Origin: Thermohalobaculum sp039026295
GTDB taxonomy: Bacteria; Pseudomonadota; Alphaproteobacteria; Rhodobacterales; Rhodobacteraceae
NCBI GenBank assembly: GCA_039026295.1
Contig: JBCCMP010000002.1
Coordinates: 1-54,548, forward strand
Direction: 5' to 3'
DNA: 54,548 bases
Part shown: one piece after another, positions 8,094-17,000 of the stretch
How the letters are laid out: the number at the start of each line of letters is the position of its first letter
How positions within the stretch are numbered: position 1 is the stretch's first letter
Position numbers and translations under genes: made by a program
The notes under the pieces: model-generated
Databases searched by the model: none
The model's input: only the letters and a program-made list of their open reading frames with translations
What the model was told of the DNA's origin: nothing

Positions 8094-9074
8094 TCAGCCC
8101 GTGCTTTTGCGGACCCAACCCAGAAATGCGGCATCAGGGGCACGGGGCGGGCGGCGTTGTGCAAAAGCGCGCCATTCTGCCTCCAGCGCATAGACATCCG
8201 CGCCGGGTGCCAGCAAGCGCGCTTCCTCCAGCGTCTCGGGTCGCAGCGTCACCCTCTCTTCCGGCAAAACCACCTGATCCTTGCGGGTCACCGCGATCAT
8301 GTCGCCCGGCTCTTCTTCCAGCCGATAATCCGGCAGGCTGTCGGCCCGGATAATCTCGCGCACCATAGCCCGGAACACCCGGCGCGGACTGGTAGAGCCG
8401 GATTTCTTGCACAGCGTCTCGACCGAAACGCGCCAGCCCGTCTGCTGTCCGCAATGCTTGCGGGCCAGCTCATAGATCCGGCGCTCGAGAGGCCGCCTGA
8501 GCTTGAAATAGTCTCGGTTCAGCGTCAGCACGCTCCGGCTCAGCACCGCCTGATAAAGCCAGTCCGACAGCGTCACCGTCACCGAAACCATGCGCCCCGC
8601 CCGCGTTCGGCGCACGATCTCCCAGCTCTCGATCAGTCCGAACCCAGTGGTCACCTCGGTCTCGCCGGTGACGATATTGGTCGTGATCCGGGTCCCCGCG
8701 AGACGCTCAAAGGCCTCTTTCAGCCGCCGGTAGCTGTCGCCCGAGGTCTCGCGCCCGGTGGCCAGCAGCAGATCATGGGCCGTCAGGGTCAGCCGCCGCG
8801 CCACTGGCTTGCCGGCGTTCAGCGCCGCCATCAGCTGGCTGATGCAGAAAATCAGAATGTCAGCATCGAAGATCGTCGCCCGGCCGCGCACGCTCGGCGT
8901 CACCGTCACGGTCACATCATTGTGCTGATATTCGAGCACCCGCCGGTCGGGCCGCGTGGCCAGCGAAAAGAGCGGATGCTCCATCGATGCCAGATCATGC
9001 TTCGGCGCCGCACCCAGAAAATCGCAGACGAAAAAATCGCCAATTGCCGGGGTCACGCCCCCTGCCCTGCTCAT
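8094..9074 (-). CDS. repA: Plasmid replication initiator (RepA type)
   Basis: A 326-residue initiator of the RPA (replication initiator protein A) family found on many Rhodobacteraceae plasmids. Characteristic stretches are VTPSVRGRATIFDADILIF near the N-terminus, SGDSYRRLKEAFERLAGTRI, and LRRPLERRIYELARKHCG, which belong to the winged-helix DNA-binding parts. The ATG at 9074 is preceded by GAGG at good spacing. It faces away from parA, with iterons and an AT-rich stretch between them, the usual layout for this replicon class. RepA should bind the iterons and open the origin together with host DnaA. The exact compatibility group cannot be assigned by eye. Confidence 0.92.
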   Translation of the reverse strand: MSRAGGVTPAIGDFFVCDFLGAAPKHDLASMEHPLFSLATRPDRRVLEYQHNDVTVTVTPSVRGRATIFDADILIFCISQLMAALNAGKPVARRLTLTAHDLLLATGRETSGDSYRRLKEAFERLAGTRITTNIVTGETEVTTGFGLIESWEIVRRTRAGRMVSVTVTLSDWLYQAVLSRSVLTLNRDYFKLRRPLERRIYELARKHCGQQTGWRVSVETLCKKSGSTSPRRVFRAMVREIIRADSLPDYRLEEEPGDMIAVTRKDQVVLPEERVTLRPETLEEARLLAPGADVYALEAEWRAFAQRRPPRAPDAAFLGWVRKSTG

Positions 9075-9128
9075 GCCCGTGTCCTCGATCCCCTGTTTCG
9101 GAGATTCGTCGTTTCATTTACGGGTAAG

Positions 9129-9137
9129 TTATACACA
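9129..9137 (+). promoter_or_regulatory. DnaA box
   Basis: TTATACACA fits the DnaA-box consensus TTWTNCACA perfectly. It lies 26 bp before the first iteron, between the repA start and the iteron block, as expected for an origin that uses host DnaA. Confidence 0.6.
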
Positions 9138-9162
9138 AGCGCGAAACCGGTACAGGGCGCAA

Positions 9163-9223
9163 CGGGGGTTCGGAGTCGCCGGCTCGGGGGATCAGAGTCA
9201 CTTTTTCGGGGGATCGGAGTCAC
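9163..9223 (+). repeat. Three iterons, 22-bp period (replication origin)
   Basis: Three direct repeats of 17 bp start at 9163, 9185 and 9207, exactly 22 bp apart, or two helical turns. The core is CGGGGGATCRGAGTCAC. The first copy has TTCGGAGTCGC in place of ATCGGAGTCAC. Position beside repA, fixed spacing and the adjacent DnaA box and AT-rich tract identify them as RepA-binding iterons. Confidence 0.85.
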
Positions 9224-9438
9224 CCCATCTGAAAAAGTCTCATAATCTCAAAAGGTTTCAGAAATACTTAGACCCTTAACAAATATTAACAGAAAATAAC
9301 TTCGAAGATGAGTGAAAGCGCCCTGACACCAGGACGATTGTTCCTAAATTTCTCTTATATTTGCTAAGAAAAGAGAGGGGCGAGACGACCCTCTTTCCAT
9401 GTATCACGTTTTTCGGTACCTTAAGGAAAACATATGAC
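9224..9438. other. AT-rich origin region and parA leader
   Basis: This gene-free stretch follows the iterons. Bases 9230-9300 are strikingly AT-rich (for example ACCCTTAACAAATATTAACA) in an otherwise GC-rich plasmid and are the likely strand-opening site. Bases 9351-9394 hold short imperfect inverted repeats, including AGAGGG at 9374-9379 facing CCCTCT at 9389-9394. These could be an operator for parAB autoregulation. AAGGA at 9423-9427 is the probable ribosome binding site of parA. Confidence 0.55.
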
Positions 9439-10836
9439 ATGGAGCGCGCGTTGATGAGCAGCAACGATCTGGCCCCCTACCACGGACTTTCCCCGGACGA
9501 AGCGTTAAACACGCTTGGTGCCCCTCTCGATACCCAAGGGTTTGCCGCCATCGCGGAGGCCTGTCGCAAGGGGCGCGATGACCTGGCAAGCCGGGGCCTT
9601 GATGACAGCGGCAGCAAGACGCTGCGCCGGTTTTCCACCTGGGAAATCACCAAATACCTCATCCCCGTGGCCCCGGCACATTTCCGGCGCGTGCTGCGGC
9701 AAAATCCGGACCTGCCACAAGGCCAAACCGAAACCGAGGGCGGGGCAAAATGGTTCACGCTGGATGAAGTGCTGCGGTTGCGTGGGTTTTTCGCAAGCGA
9801 AGGCGCGCAGAACCGCGACTACCTGCCCTACCGCCCGCAAGGTCTGCCGGCCAAGGTGCTGGCCGTCGCCAATTTCAAAGGCGGGGTCGGCAAGACCTCC
9901 ACGGCAGCGCATCTGGCCATGTCCGCCGCGCTTGATGGCTACAAGGTGCTGGTGATCGATCTGGACAGCCAGGGCTCCATGACCTCGATCTTCGGGGGCA
10001 AGGTGGCCGATGAATGGCAGACCGTGTTTCCGCTGCTGGCCCGCCACTATGGCGAGCATCTGAGGGGTGAGAACCAGAGCCGTCTCGATCGCGGCGAGGC
10101 CCCCCTGCCCCTCGAGGACACGGTGGTGCAGGCCATGGAACTGACAGCGGCGGATCTGGCCCAGAAGACCCATTGGCCGAACATCGATCTCATCGGCGCG
10201 CAGCTTGATCTCTACTGGGCCGAATTCCAGGTGCCGGTCTGGCGCATGGCGGCCCGCTCCTGGAAGCTCTGGGACGCGCTTGGAGAGCGCCTGGAGGCCG
10301 ATGGGGTGCTGGACCAGTACGATCTCGTCATCCTCGATACACCGCCCGCTCTGGGCTATCTGACGATCAATGCGCTGGCGGCAGCCGATATCCTCCTGGT
10401 GCCAACCGGGGCCAGTTTTCTGGAGTTCGAAAGCACCGGCCGCTTCTTCGACATGCTGCACGCGACCTTCGCTAGCATTGAAGAGGGCGAAAACATCGCC
10501 GCCCGCGCGCTCGGGCGCCCTGGGCTGGCCTTTGAGTGGGACGCGGTGCGGGCCATCGTCACCCGCTATGACGGTGCGCAGCAGGCCGAGTTCGCGGCAC
10601 TGATGCAGGCGTATCTGGGAACGGTGCTTTCACCGTATCGTCAGGATTTTACCGCACTGGTCGGCCAAGCGGGGGAACAGGTGGCGGGCATCTACGAAGC
10701 CGATTACCGCGATTTCAACCGGGAAACCTATGCCCGTGGCCGCGCTGCATTCGATGATACATGGGCAGCGGTGAAACGCTTGCTGATTGGGGCCTGGCGC
10801 CGCGATCAACTGGCCGACGCCGCGGCAGCGGAATAG
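9439..10836 (+). CDS. parA: Plasmid partition ATPase ParA
   Basis: A 465-residue type Ia ParA. The first ~125 residues form a DNA-binding region (FSTWEITKYLIPVAPAHFRR), which in this class allows autoregulation. The ATPase domain follows with the deviant Walker A KGGVGKTS from Lys147, Walker A' VLVIDLDSQGS and Walker B LVILDTPPALGY. It forms the dynamic gradient that separates plasmid copies together with ParB bound at parS. I chose the ATG at 9439, which has AAGGA upstream. The open frame extends back to a TTG at 9361 with no family-like residues. parB starts 10 bp after the stop, so the two form an operon. Confidence 0.92.
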   Translation: MERALMSSNDLAPYHGLSPDEALNTLGAPLDTQGFAAIAEACRKGRDDLASRGLDDSGSKTLRRFSTWEITKYLIPVAPAHFRRVLRQNPDLPQGQTETEGGAKWFTLDEVLRLRGFFASEGAQNRDYLPYRPQGLPAKVLAVANFKGGVGKTSTAAHLAMSAALDGYKVLVIDLDSQGSMTSIFGGKVADEWQTVFPLLARHYGEHLRGENQSRLDRGEAPLPLEDTVVQAMELTAADLAQKTHWPNIDLIGAQLDLYWAEFQVPVWRMAARSWKLWDALGERLEADGVLDQYDLVILDTPPALGYLTINALAAADILLVPTGASFLEFESTGRFFDMLHATFASIEEGENIAARALGRPGLAFEWDAVRAIVTRYDGAQQAEFAALMQAYLGTVLSPYRQDFTALVGQAGEQVAGIYEADYRDFNRETYARGRAAFDDTWAAVKRLLIGAWRRDQLADAAAAE

Positions 10837-10846
10837 GAGGGAACCG

Positions 10847-11803
10847 ATGGCCAAACGCAAGCGTTTAGACCTGCCAACAGAGCCTGTTGCGCCTGTATTA
10901 GACACAAAATCCGCCTTTTCGACGCCCCCACGGGCCCGCATGCCCATTGCCGATGTCGCTGGCGACACCGCTGGACGGGCCGCCCTGGAAGAGGTTGCGC
11001 GGGAAATGACCGCAGCCGAGGAAGAGGGCAGGGTGGTCAAGAAGCTGCCGCTGAAAGAGGTGATGATCCATCACCTGGCACGCGACCGGATGGTGATGGA
11101 CCCCGAGGAGATGGAGTCCCTGAAAACCTCGATTGCCGCGCGCGGTCAGCAGACGCCAATCGAGGTGGTGACGCTGTCCGACGGATATGGCCTGATTTCC
11201 GGGCTGCGCCGGGTTGAGGCGTTGCGTGCGCTCGGCGAAAGCGAGGTGCTGGCGTTCATCCGCAAACCCGAAAGCAGCGCAGACGCCTATCGGGCGATGG
11301 TCGAAGAAAACGAGATGCGCGCCGATCTGTCTTACTATGAACGCGCCAATATCGCCGTGATGTCGGTGAGGCAGAGCGTCTTTCCAACGGCGAAGGCGGC
11401 GGTGAAGGGGCTTTTCGCCCATGTACCGGCGCCGAAACGCTCAAAGATCCTCAAATTCGTGACGGTGCGCGAGGCGCTCGGGGCGTCGCTGGGTTTCCCG
11501 CAGTCCATTCCCGAACATCTGGGCTTCAAGCTGGCACAGGCGATCGAAGCTGACCCGGAGGTGAGCAGACGGATCAGCGCCGCTCTGCGCGCCACACCGC
11601 CCGAGGATGCAGCCGCCGAGCGCCGTCTTCTGGAAAAGGGTCTAAACGCGCCTCAGGCGGCCCCGGAGCCGCGTTCGGTGGAGCCGATCGGCTCGGGGCT
11701 GAAGTTGGAGGCAAAGGCGGGCAGGGCGGTTCTGAGCGGCCCTGCGGTGGATGAGACCTTTCTGGCCGCCCTCAAGGCCTGGGCCGCTCAGCGCGACACC
11801 TGA
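10847..11803 (+). CDS. parB: Plasmid partition protein ParB
   Basis: A 318-residue centromere-binding protein. The N-terminal ParB/RepB CTP-binding fold shows ARGQQTPIEVVTLSDG and the GLISGLRRVEALRAL helix carrying the double-Arg motif. EENEMRADLSYYERANIA leads into the helix-turn-helix region. The ATG at 10847 has a strong GAGGGA ribosome binding site. A longer in-frame reading from 10787 would overlap parA and is not needed. A 24-bp palindrome starts at the last base of the stop codon, and an identical core recurs at 13953, so these are the likely binding sites. Confidence 0.92.
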   Translation: MAKRKRLDLPTEPVAPVLDTKSAFSTPPRARMPIADVAGDTAGRAALEEVAREMTAAEEEGRVVKKLPLKEVMIHHLARDRMVMDPEEMESLKTSIAARGQQTPIEVVTLSDGYGLISGLRRVEALRALGESEVLAFIRKPESSADAYRAMVEENEMRADLSYYERANIAVMSVRQSVFPTAKAAVKGLFAHVPAPKRSKILKFVTVREALGASLGFPQSIPEHLGFKLAQAIEADPEVSRRISAALRATPPEDAAAERRLLEKGLNAPQAAPEPRSVEPIGSGLKLEAKAGRAVLSGPAVDETFLAALKAWAAQRDT

Positions 11804-11826
11804 AAAGTTTCGCATGCGAAACTTTT
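11803..11826. promoter_or_regulatory. parS-like palindrome, copy 1
   Basis: A perfect 24-bp palindrome with core AAGTTTCGCATGCGAAACTT begins at the last base of the parB stop codon. Placement at the end of parAB and a second copy at 13953 make it the best centromere candidate. A transcription terminator is unlikely because there is no loop and only a short T-run after it. Confidence 0.75.
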
Positions 11827-12013
11827 TCCACAGGTATGTGTTTCGGCCAGTGCCGGCTTTGAGCCCGAAGTGGACAAGTGCTGCAAGCTACACAAAAGCA
11901 CCGTCGCTTTACCGCGTTGTCTTAGCAGCAACAACGCGGTCGCGGTGTAGGTGAGTTGCCAGTGGCCCATGATGAGAACTCGGTCGGACAGAGCCTATCA
12001 CCATGCTGTAAAA
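11827..12013. other. Spacer between parS copy 1 and the GT-C gene
   Basis: About 190 bp with no gene or clear signal, lying downstream of both parB and the convergent minus-strand GT-C gene. A TTTTTCCACAG next to the palindrome loosely resembles a DnaA box, but I do not call it. Confidence 0.4.
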
Positions 12014-13627
12014 TCATCCCGCGGCGCAATCAAAGATATCCATTGAGGTCTCGGGCAAGAGCTGAGCCTCGAAATCCTGAATGGCGCCACGCATTTCTGC
12101 CTCGCGGGAAGGATCGATAAGATAGAATTCCACGGCCCCCCGGCTCGCCGTGACATGAATCGTTTTCAATTGGGCAATGCGGCACCATTGCGACGGGATC
12201 ACGCCCTTAAACCAATCCTCGTAGATCATGGCGTAAGCAACGTCGTTGCGCGTCGCCAGTTCCATCATCGAGCGCTGGTTTCGGCCCTCATGCGCCATGC
12301 GACGCGCTTCTTCCGAGCCAAGCCCCCAAAGATCAAGCACGTACTGATCGTTCTGATACGACGTCCACCCAAGGTCGTTGACAGCGACACGCTCGGGAAA
12401 GAACTCCGTCGCAAAGACGTGCATCTGCCACTGCTGGTCGCGCATGTTCTGGGCCGCTTCCGGCGTCACGCGAAGCGGTACAATGTAAAGAAAGCTGAGA
12501 GCCGCAAAAAGCATCGCAACGCCAGTTCCGATGATGCGGTTTCCCGCGCGCAAGACCGGAGCGTATAGCCAGAGGAGCGTCGCATAGATGATGGCAAGGA
12601 GGTAGCCTTCATATCTTGGGTAGACACTCAATTCCCCCAAAAAAAGATGGGCAAACGTCGCCCCCAACACTGTCAGAGCGATTGTGCGTTCACCGCGGCG
12701 TGGGGCTTTCCGGCCCATGGCAAGCAAGAGGAAACTGCACCCTGTGATGAGCGTGAGGCCGAAGCGATTGGCCATCGCCTCGAGGGGGGAAAGAATGACT
12801 GACACAATCATCGAGATCACTGCGGCATCGACGGCGGCTGCAGATGTCGGAGACTTGACAAGCACCGAGGATGGAAGGGGCGGAAGGCCCAGCCTGGTCA
12901 TAAAGATCACATAAGCCGCCGTGATCGCAGACAGGATCGCGAGGCTGATCAGCGCGGCCCGCGGCTGCTTTGAGGCAAGAAGCGCGAGGATTGCGAGCGT
13001 CGATAGCGCAAAGCCCTCGAAGCGCAGCAGTGGCGACAGGATAATTCCCATCATCAGCCACGCGCTTGCGCGTCCGGTTTCGAACAAGCGGATCAGTCCC
13101 ACAACGATCAACAGACTGGACCAAATGTGCAGCGTGTGTTCCATGCCCGTAAATGGCAGTCCCGCGGCGTTAATCGCCAAAAGGATGAGCGGCAAAGCCA
13201 GAATGATCATCGGCTCGAGACCGGGCCGAAGTCTGGCCACGAGCCCTCCGAAGATCCATGCGATGCCCATCATGGCGAGACCATTCAGGACCATCGGTGC
13301 AAGCTCGCCCAAACCAAGGGCCAAGCCGCCGGCGATGAGGAACGGATAAAGGATCGACGAGGAGGGAGAGGCAGCCTCACCGGAATTGATCCCGTAGTGC
13401 CCGCTGAGGATGTTCTCGGCGAGAGACAAATGAATGTAGGGATCATCTAGGCTGTAGAAGAGGGTGCCGTCCGTCTCAGCCAGGATTAGCAAGAGCTGCC
13501 AAGACATAATCCCCAGAACGACGATCACTGCCAGACAGCGGAAGGTAACGGTTTGGCCAATTGGCCCCGTGTTAAGCTCTGCCCCGGATGCCATTCTTGC
13601 CGTTTTCCGGTCCGTCACGTCCGTCAT
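12014..13627 (-). CDS. GT-C-type membrane glycosyltransferase
   Basis: A roughly 537-residue protein with about ten to twelve transmembrane helices followed by a ~120-residue periplasmic tail. The first outer loop carries YSLDDPYIHLSLAENIL and GEAASPSSSILYPFL. An Asp-Asp pair after helix 1 is the hallmark of polyprenyl-phosphate-sugar-using GT-C enzymes (ArnT, mycobacterial AftB and ZomB-like proteins). It would move a sugar from a lipid-phosphate donor to a glycan in the periplasm. The HAD-UbiA gene at 35518 could make such a donor; this link is inference. An in-frame ATG at 13726 exists, but the extra 33 residues look non-coding. The gene is isolated between the two parS-like palindromes, and its base composition looks a little less GC-rich than its neighbours. 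Confidence 0.7.
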   Translation of the reverse strand: MTDVTDRKTARMASGAELNTGPIGQTVTFRCLAVIVVLGIMSWQLLLILAETDGTLFYSLDDPYIHLSLAENILSGHYGINSGEAASPSSSILYPFLIAGGLALGLGELAPMVLNGLAMMGIAWIFGGLVARLRPGLEPMIILALPLILLAINAAGLPFTGMEHTLHIWSSLLIVVGLIRLFETGRASAWLMMGIILSPLLRFEGFALSTLAILALLASKQPRAALISLAILSAITAAYVIFMTRLGLPPLPSSVLVKSPTSAAAVDAAVISMIVSVILSPLEAMANRFGLTLITGCSFLLLAMGRKAPRRGERTIALTVLGATFAHLFLGELSVYPRYEGYLLAIIYATLLWLYAPVLRAGNRIIGTGVAMLFAALSFLYIVPLRVTPEAAQNMRDQQWQMHVFATEFFPERVAVNDLGWTSYQNDQYVLDLWGLGSEEARRMAHEGRNQRSMMELATRNDVAYAMIYEDWFKGVIPSQWCRIAQLKTIHVTASRGAVEFYLIDPSREAEMRGAIQDFEAQLLPETSMDIFDCAAG

Positions 13628-13952
13628 CTTCGCCACGTCGATGGCCGAAATGCGTTGGGCGCGAGTCCGCACCCTGCAGCACGAATTGCCGGAATGCGCG
13701 TCCGTCGCCAATCGCCAGTGCCGCATGCGCGGTCTTTATCAGGCATCACTGACAACCTTCATGCTTAATCCTTCACCATGGGAAGTTGGTCTCCGGACCG
13801 GATTAATTTCGGCGTTTTCTGCGGCTTGCTGATACACGCTCCGAAAGGCTGATCAAGAAAAGCCCGCCGGGTGGCTGTAGCGAGTTGACAAGTGGTGCGC
13901 ATGAGCATCTGCGGCAGTTTAGTCCCGCAAACCTGACTCTGAGCATCCCTCG
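13628..13952. other. Region between the GT-C gene and parS copy 2
   Basis: About 325 bp upstream of the GT-C gene. An in-frame extension of that gene reaches 13726. Beyond it I see no supported gene. It probably holds the GT-C promoter, but no clear hexamers were recognised. Confidence 0.35.
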
Positions 13953-13974
13953 AAAGTTTCGCATGCGAAACTTT
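13953..13974. promoter_or_regulatory. parS-like palindrome, copy 2
   Basis: A perfect 22-bp palindrome identical over its whole length to the centre of the copy at 11803 (core AAGTTTCGCATGCGAAACTT). It lies 2.15 kb from the first copy, beyond the GT-C gene, and just outside the terminator at 13986. The identity of two long palindromes near parB argues for a centromere function. Confidence 0.72.
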
Positions 13975-13985
13975 TTGCAGAGACG

Positions 13986-14023
13986 AAAAAGCCCTCGGAA
14001 AGTCACTCCCGGGGGCTTTTTTT
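13986..14023. terminator. Bidirectional rho-independent terminator
   Basis: A stem formed by AAAAAGCCCTCGG and CCGGGGGCTTTTTT with one G-T pair and a loop of about 11 bases. It has A/T runs on both sides, so it can act in either direction. It sits 16 bp past the stop of the minus-strand G8 protein gene and should end that transcript. Confidence 0.8.
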
Positions 14024-14038
14024 GGAACAGAGCAGAAA

Positions 14039-17000
14039 TCAGGCTGACATCAGCATCTCTTCGGTCGCGTCATCGTCCTTGGCCATGGCATGATCGGCCA
14101 GGACCGGTTGGCTCGATGTCAGCGCATCCCAGAGGACCTCGCCCGATGCGGTGACCGCCGGTTCTTCGGAGCTGGTGTCTTCGACAGCCGGTTGGTCGCC
14201 TTCGAGCGGGCCCGCATAGAACTCCGAGAAGTCGTGGCCCATGTGCGTTTCCCCGATGCTGAAGTCGTCGTTCGCCTCCGTCGAGAGTAGGACGAGCGTT
14301 TCCGGGCTTTCTGCGTTCTCCATTGTGCTCGGGATCATCATCATGTCCGAAGCATGAGCGCTGTGGTCGTCGCCGTGGGCCATGTGCGTATCATGCTCGG
14401 TTGAGACCCAGGCCTTGGTGCTCGAAGCCGGCACACCGTTGAGATATGCTAGAGCAAAACCACCGGTCGGTTCAGCCGGGAGCGGCTCATCGAGAATGAT
14501 ATCACCGGCTTTGGTCTCACCGCCCCGGGTGACGATGTCCTGTTCGCCATTGTTCTCGTAGCGATCAAGATTGACCCCGCTTTCCACATAGACCGGGTGG
14601 TTTTCGTAATAAACTTCAAAGGTGGCACGATCGGTGAAGTAGACCTTCATCAGGAAGTAATCCTTCCCATCGCTTGTGGTCCAGTAACCGCCTTTCTCCA
14701 GGAAGTTCTCGACCCCTTCCTTGCGCAACTGGAATTCATCCATGCCGTTCGGGAAATCCACCTTGCCGAGACCGTCGGTCTTTTCGCCGGTGATCTGCAT
14801 CAGGCCGCCTTTATAGACCATCCGGTCCATATCCAGATCCGGTGCATTACCGCGGATGTCATCGGACGAGATGACCGTGTCCAGCTTCGGGTCGTAGTTG
14901 TCGTATTCCTGCCCGACATTCTTCATTTCGGCATCGATCACGAAGTAGTCGTGCTGGTTCTTTGAGAAGTTCGGATTGACAAAATTCTTGTTCAGATCAA
15001 TGCCGGTGTCGAAGCCTTCGATCTTGGCGTCGCGAATGACTATCTCGCTGATGTTGTTGCCCAGAACGATCCCGGTATCGGCGTCGCGATAGGGGCCGTC
15101 GTCCTTGCCGACCACGTCGAACCCTTCAAGGATGTAGTGCGACGTGTATTGCAGATGGGCACCGTTCTCCACGCTCCAGGCCGTAAAGTCGGTCAGGTGG
15201 CTCCAGATGTCGTGTCCCTGTGCGGTGTTGGCTTTGACCACGTGCAGGCCTTCATGTCCGGCAAACGTCTCGTTGCCGTCAAAGACCAGGATTGGCACGT
15301 CATCGGGTGTGACGTCGTCGTCGTAATCGAGTGCGTCTGGGAAATCGAACAGCTCGGCATCGAAATCGATTGTGGTGTCGGTTTTGTCGCGGTGGAAATA
15401 GGCAAAGCCGATATTCACGCTTGCGGCGACGTTGTCGACGGCCTCAACCATGCGGCCCTGGAACCAGAAGCCTTCGCCGCCGCGGGCGGTGTCGAAATTG
15501 CTGGTGATCTCCGAGGTGTTCTTCGGAATGCCCCAGTGGATGCCCTTGGCGTAGATCGCGATATTGTCTTCCCAGAGGCCGGTTTCATTCCCGGTTTCTG
15601 CGACGAAACCCGCCCCGAAGGTGTCGTAGGTGGCGTTGTTGGTCAGAACGGCGTTTGAGTCGTGATGGACAACGCCCCAACCGGGTGAGCCGTAGACGGC
15701 ATTGCCTTCGAGAATGGCCGGATCGGCCAGATCCTCGGTGCCGGCGCGGTGAATGTGCAGGGAATAGCGGCCCTGTACATTGCTGTCGAAGCGAACATTG
15801 TTGATGTCCGAGATGCTCTGCGAGTCTTCGGATTTATCCGTGCGGCCCAGTTCGGTGAACTCGGCATAGCGCACGTCGACCTCGTCGGAATGCATGAACA
15901 TCACATGGCCGCGCTCATGTATTTCGGCGCCGTCGCCGCCTTCGGTCTCGACCGAGACGTTGCGTGTATAGTTTGCCACGCTTGTCTTCAGGTCGGGGCG
16001 CGGCGTGTCGTGGTCATGGACCAGCGGTTCGTCAAAATGGACCCGGCCGTTGCTGTCGATCTTTGTGATCACACGCACTTCGTCTTCGGGTGGCAGGAAG
16101 ACTTTGCGGTTGCCGCTCCAACCTTCATATTCGGTGCCGGCGATGACGATGGTGTCACCAACGTCCCAACCTTCGGGGGTCGAGGCGAACTTAATCGAGG
16201 TATCACCTTCCATCGGGTCGGTGGTGACCTTTTCATGGCTGTCCTTCTCGGCCCCGTGAATGCTGGTTTTGCCGTGAGAGATAACGCCGCGTGAGAGCAG
16301 CATGGGATCCCAGTCTGTATCGATCCGACCGTTGTTTGCGACAATCAGGTCAACATCCACATTCGCGTCGACCGGATTGCCAACTGTGCCGATCTCGAGA
16401 TAGCCGCTGGGCGAGACCAGCATTGTGTCGAAGACCATCTGGCTGTCGGTGTCGGTGGCGAATTCGAGCTTACCATCGACGCGCACCGTGAAGAGCCGGG
16501 CGTCGCTGACCTCGTCATATGTGACGGTAACACCTTCAGGGATAAGGACTTTCGCCCCATCACCAGGGACACCCCCGGACCAAGTGTTGGGGTCGAACCA
16601 GTCCCCATCTCCGATGGCGACATGGGTGGCATCGCCGCGTGGCGCGAGATCCATCGCCGCCATGTGTTCGTTGGCCTTGCCGCTGCCATGGCTATGTGAA
16701 TGGGTTTCCGGCAGGTCTGCCAGGGCGTCCAGATATGTATTAACGTCCGCGCGGCTGGCTCCGATGCCTGGCGGGTCGATGGCTGGCGTCATGGTGTGGT
16801 CGCCATGTCCGCCATGGTGCTGGCCACCGCCATGACCGTCGTGGTCATCGCCGTGATCCATCGGCGGCATGTCCTGACCGTCGTGGTCATCACCGTGATC
16901 CATCGGCGGCATATCCTGACCGTCTTGGTCATCACCGTGATCCATCGGCGGCATGTCCTGACCGTCATGGTCATCACCGTGATCCATCGGCGGCATATCC

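Noticed and set aside
9276..9290. TTAACAAATATTAAC near the origin as a CtrA site
   Set aside because: The spacing is 6, not 7, and it lies in the AT-rich opening tract where such strings are expected.
11803..11826. Palindrome as terminator of parB
   Set aside because: It has no loop and only a short T-run, and an identical copy occurs 2 kb away beside a separate true terminator.
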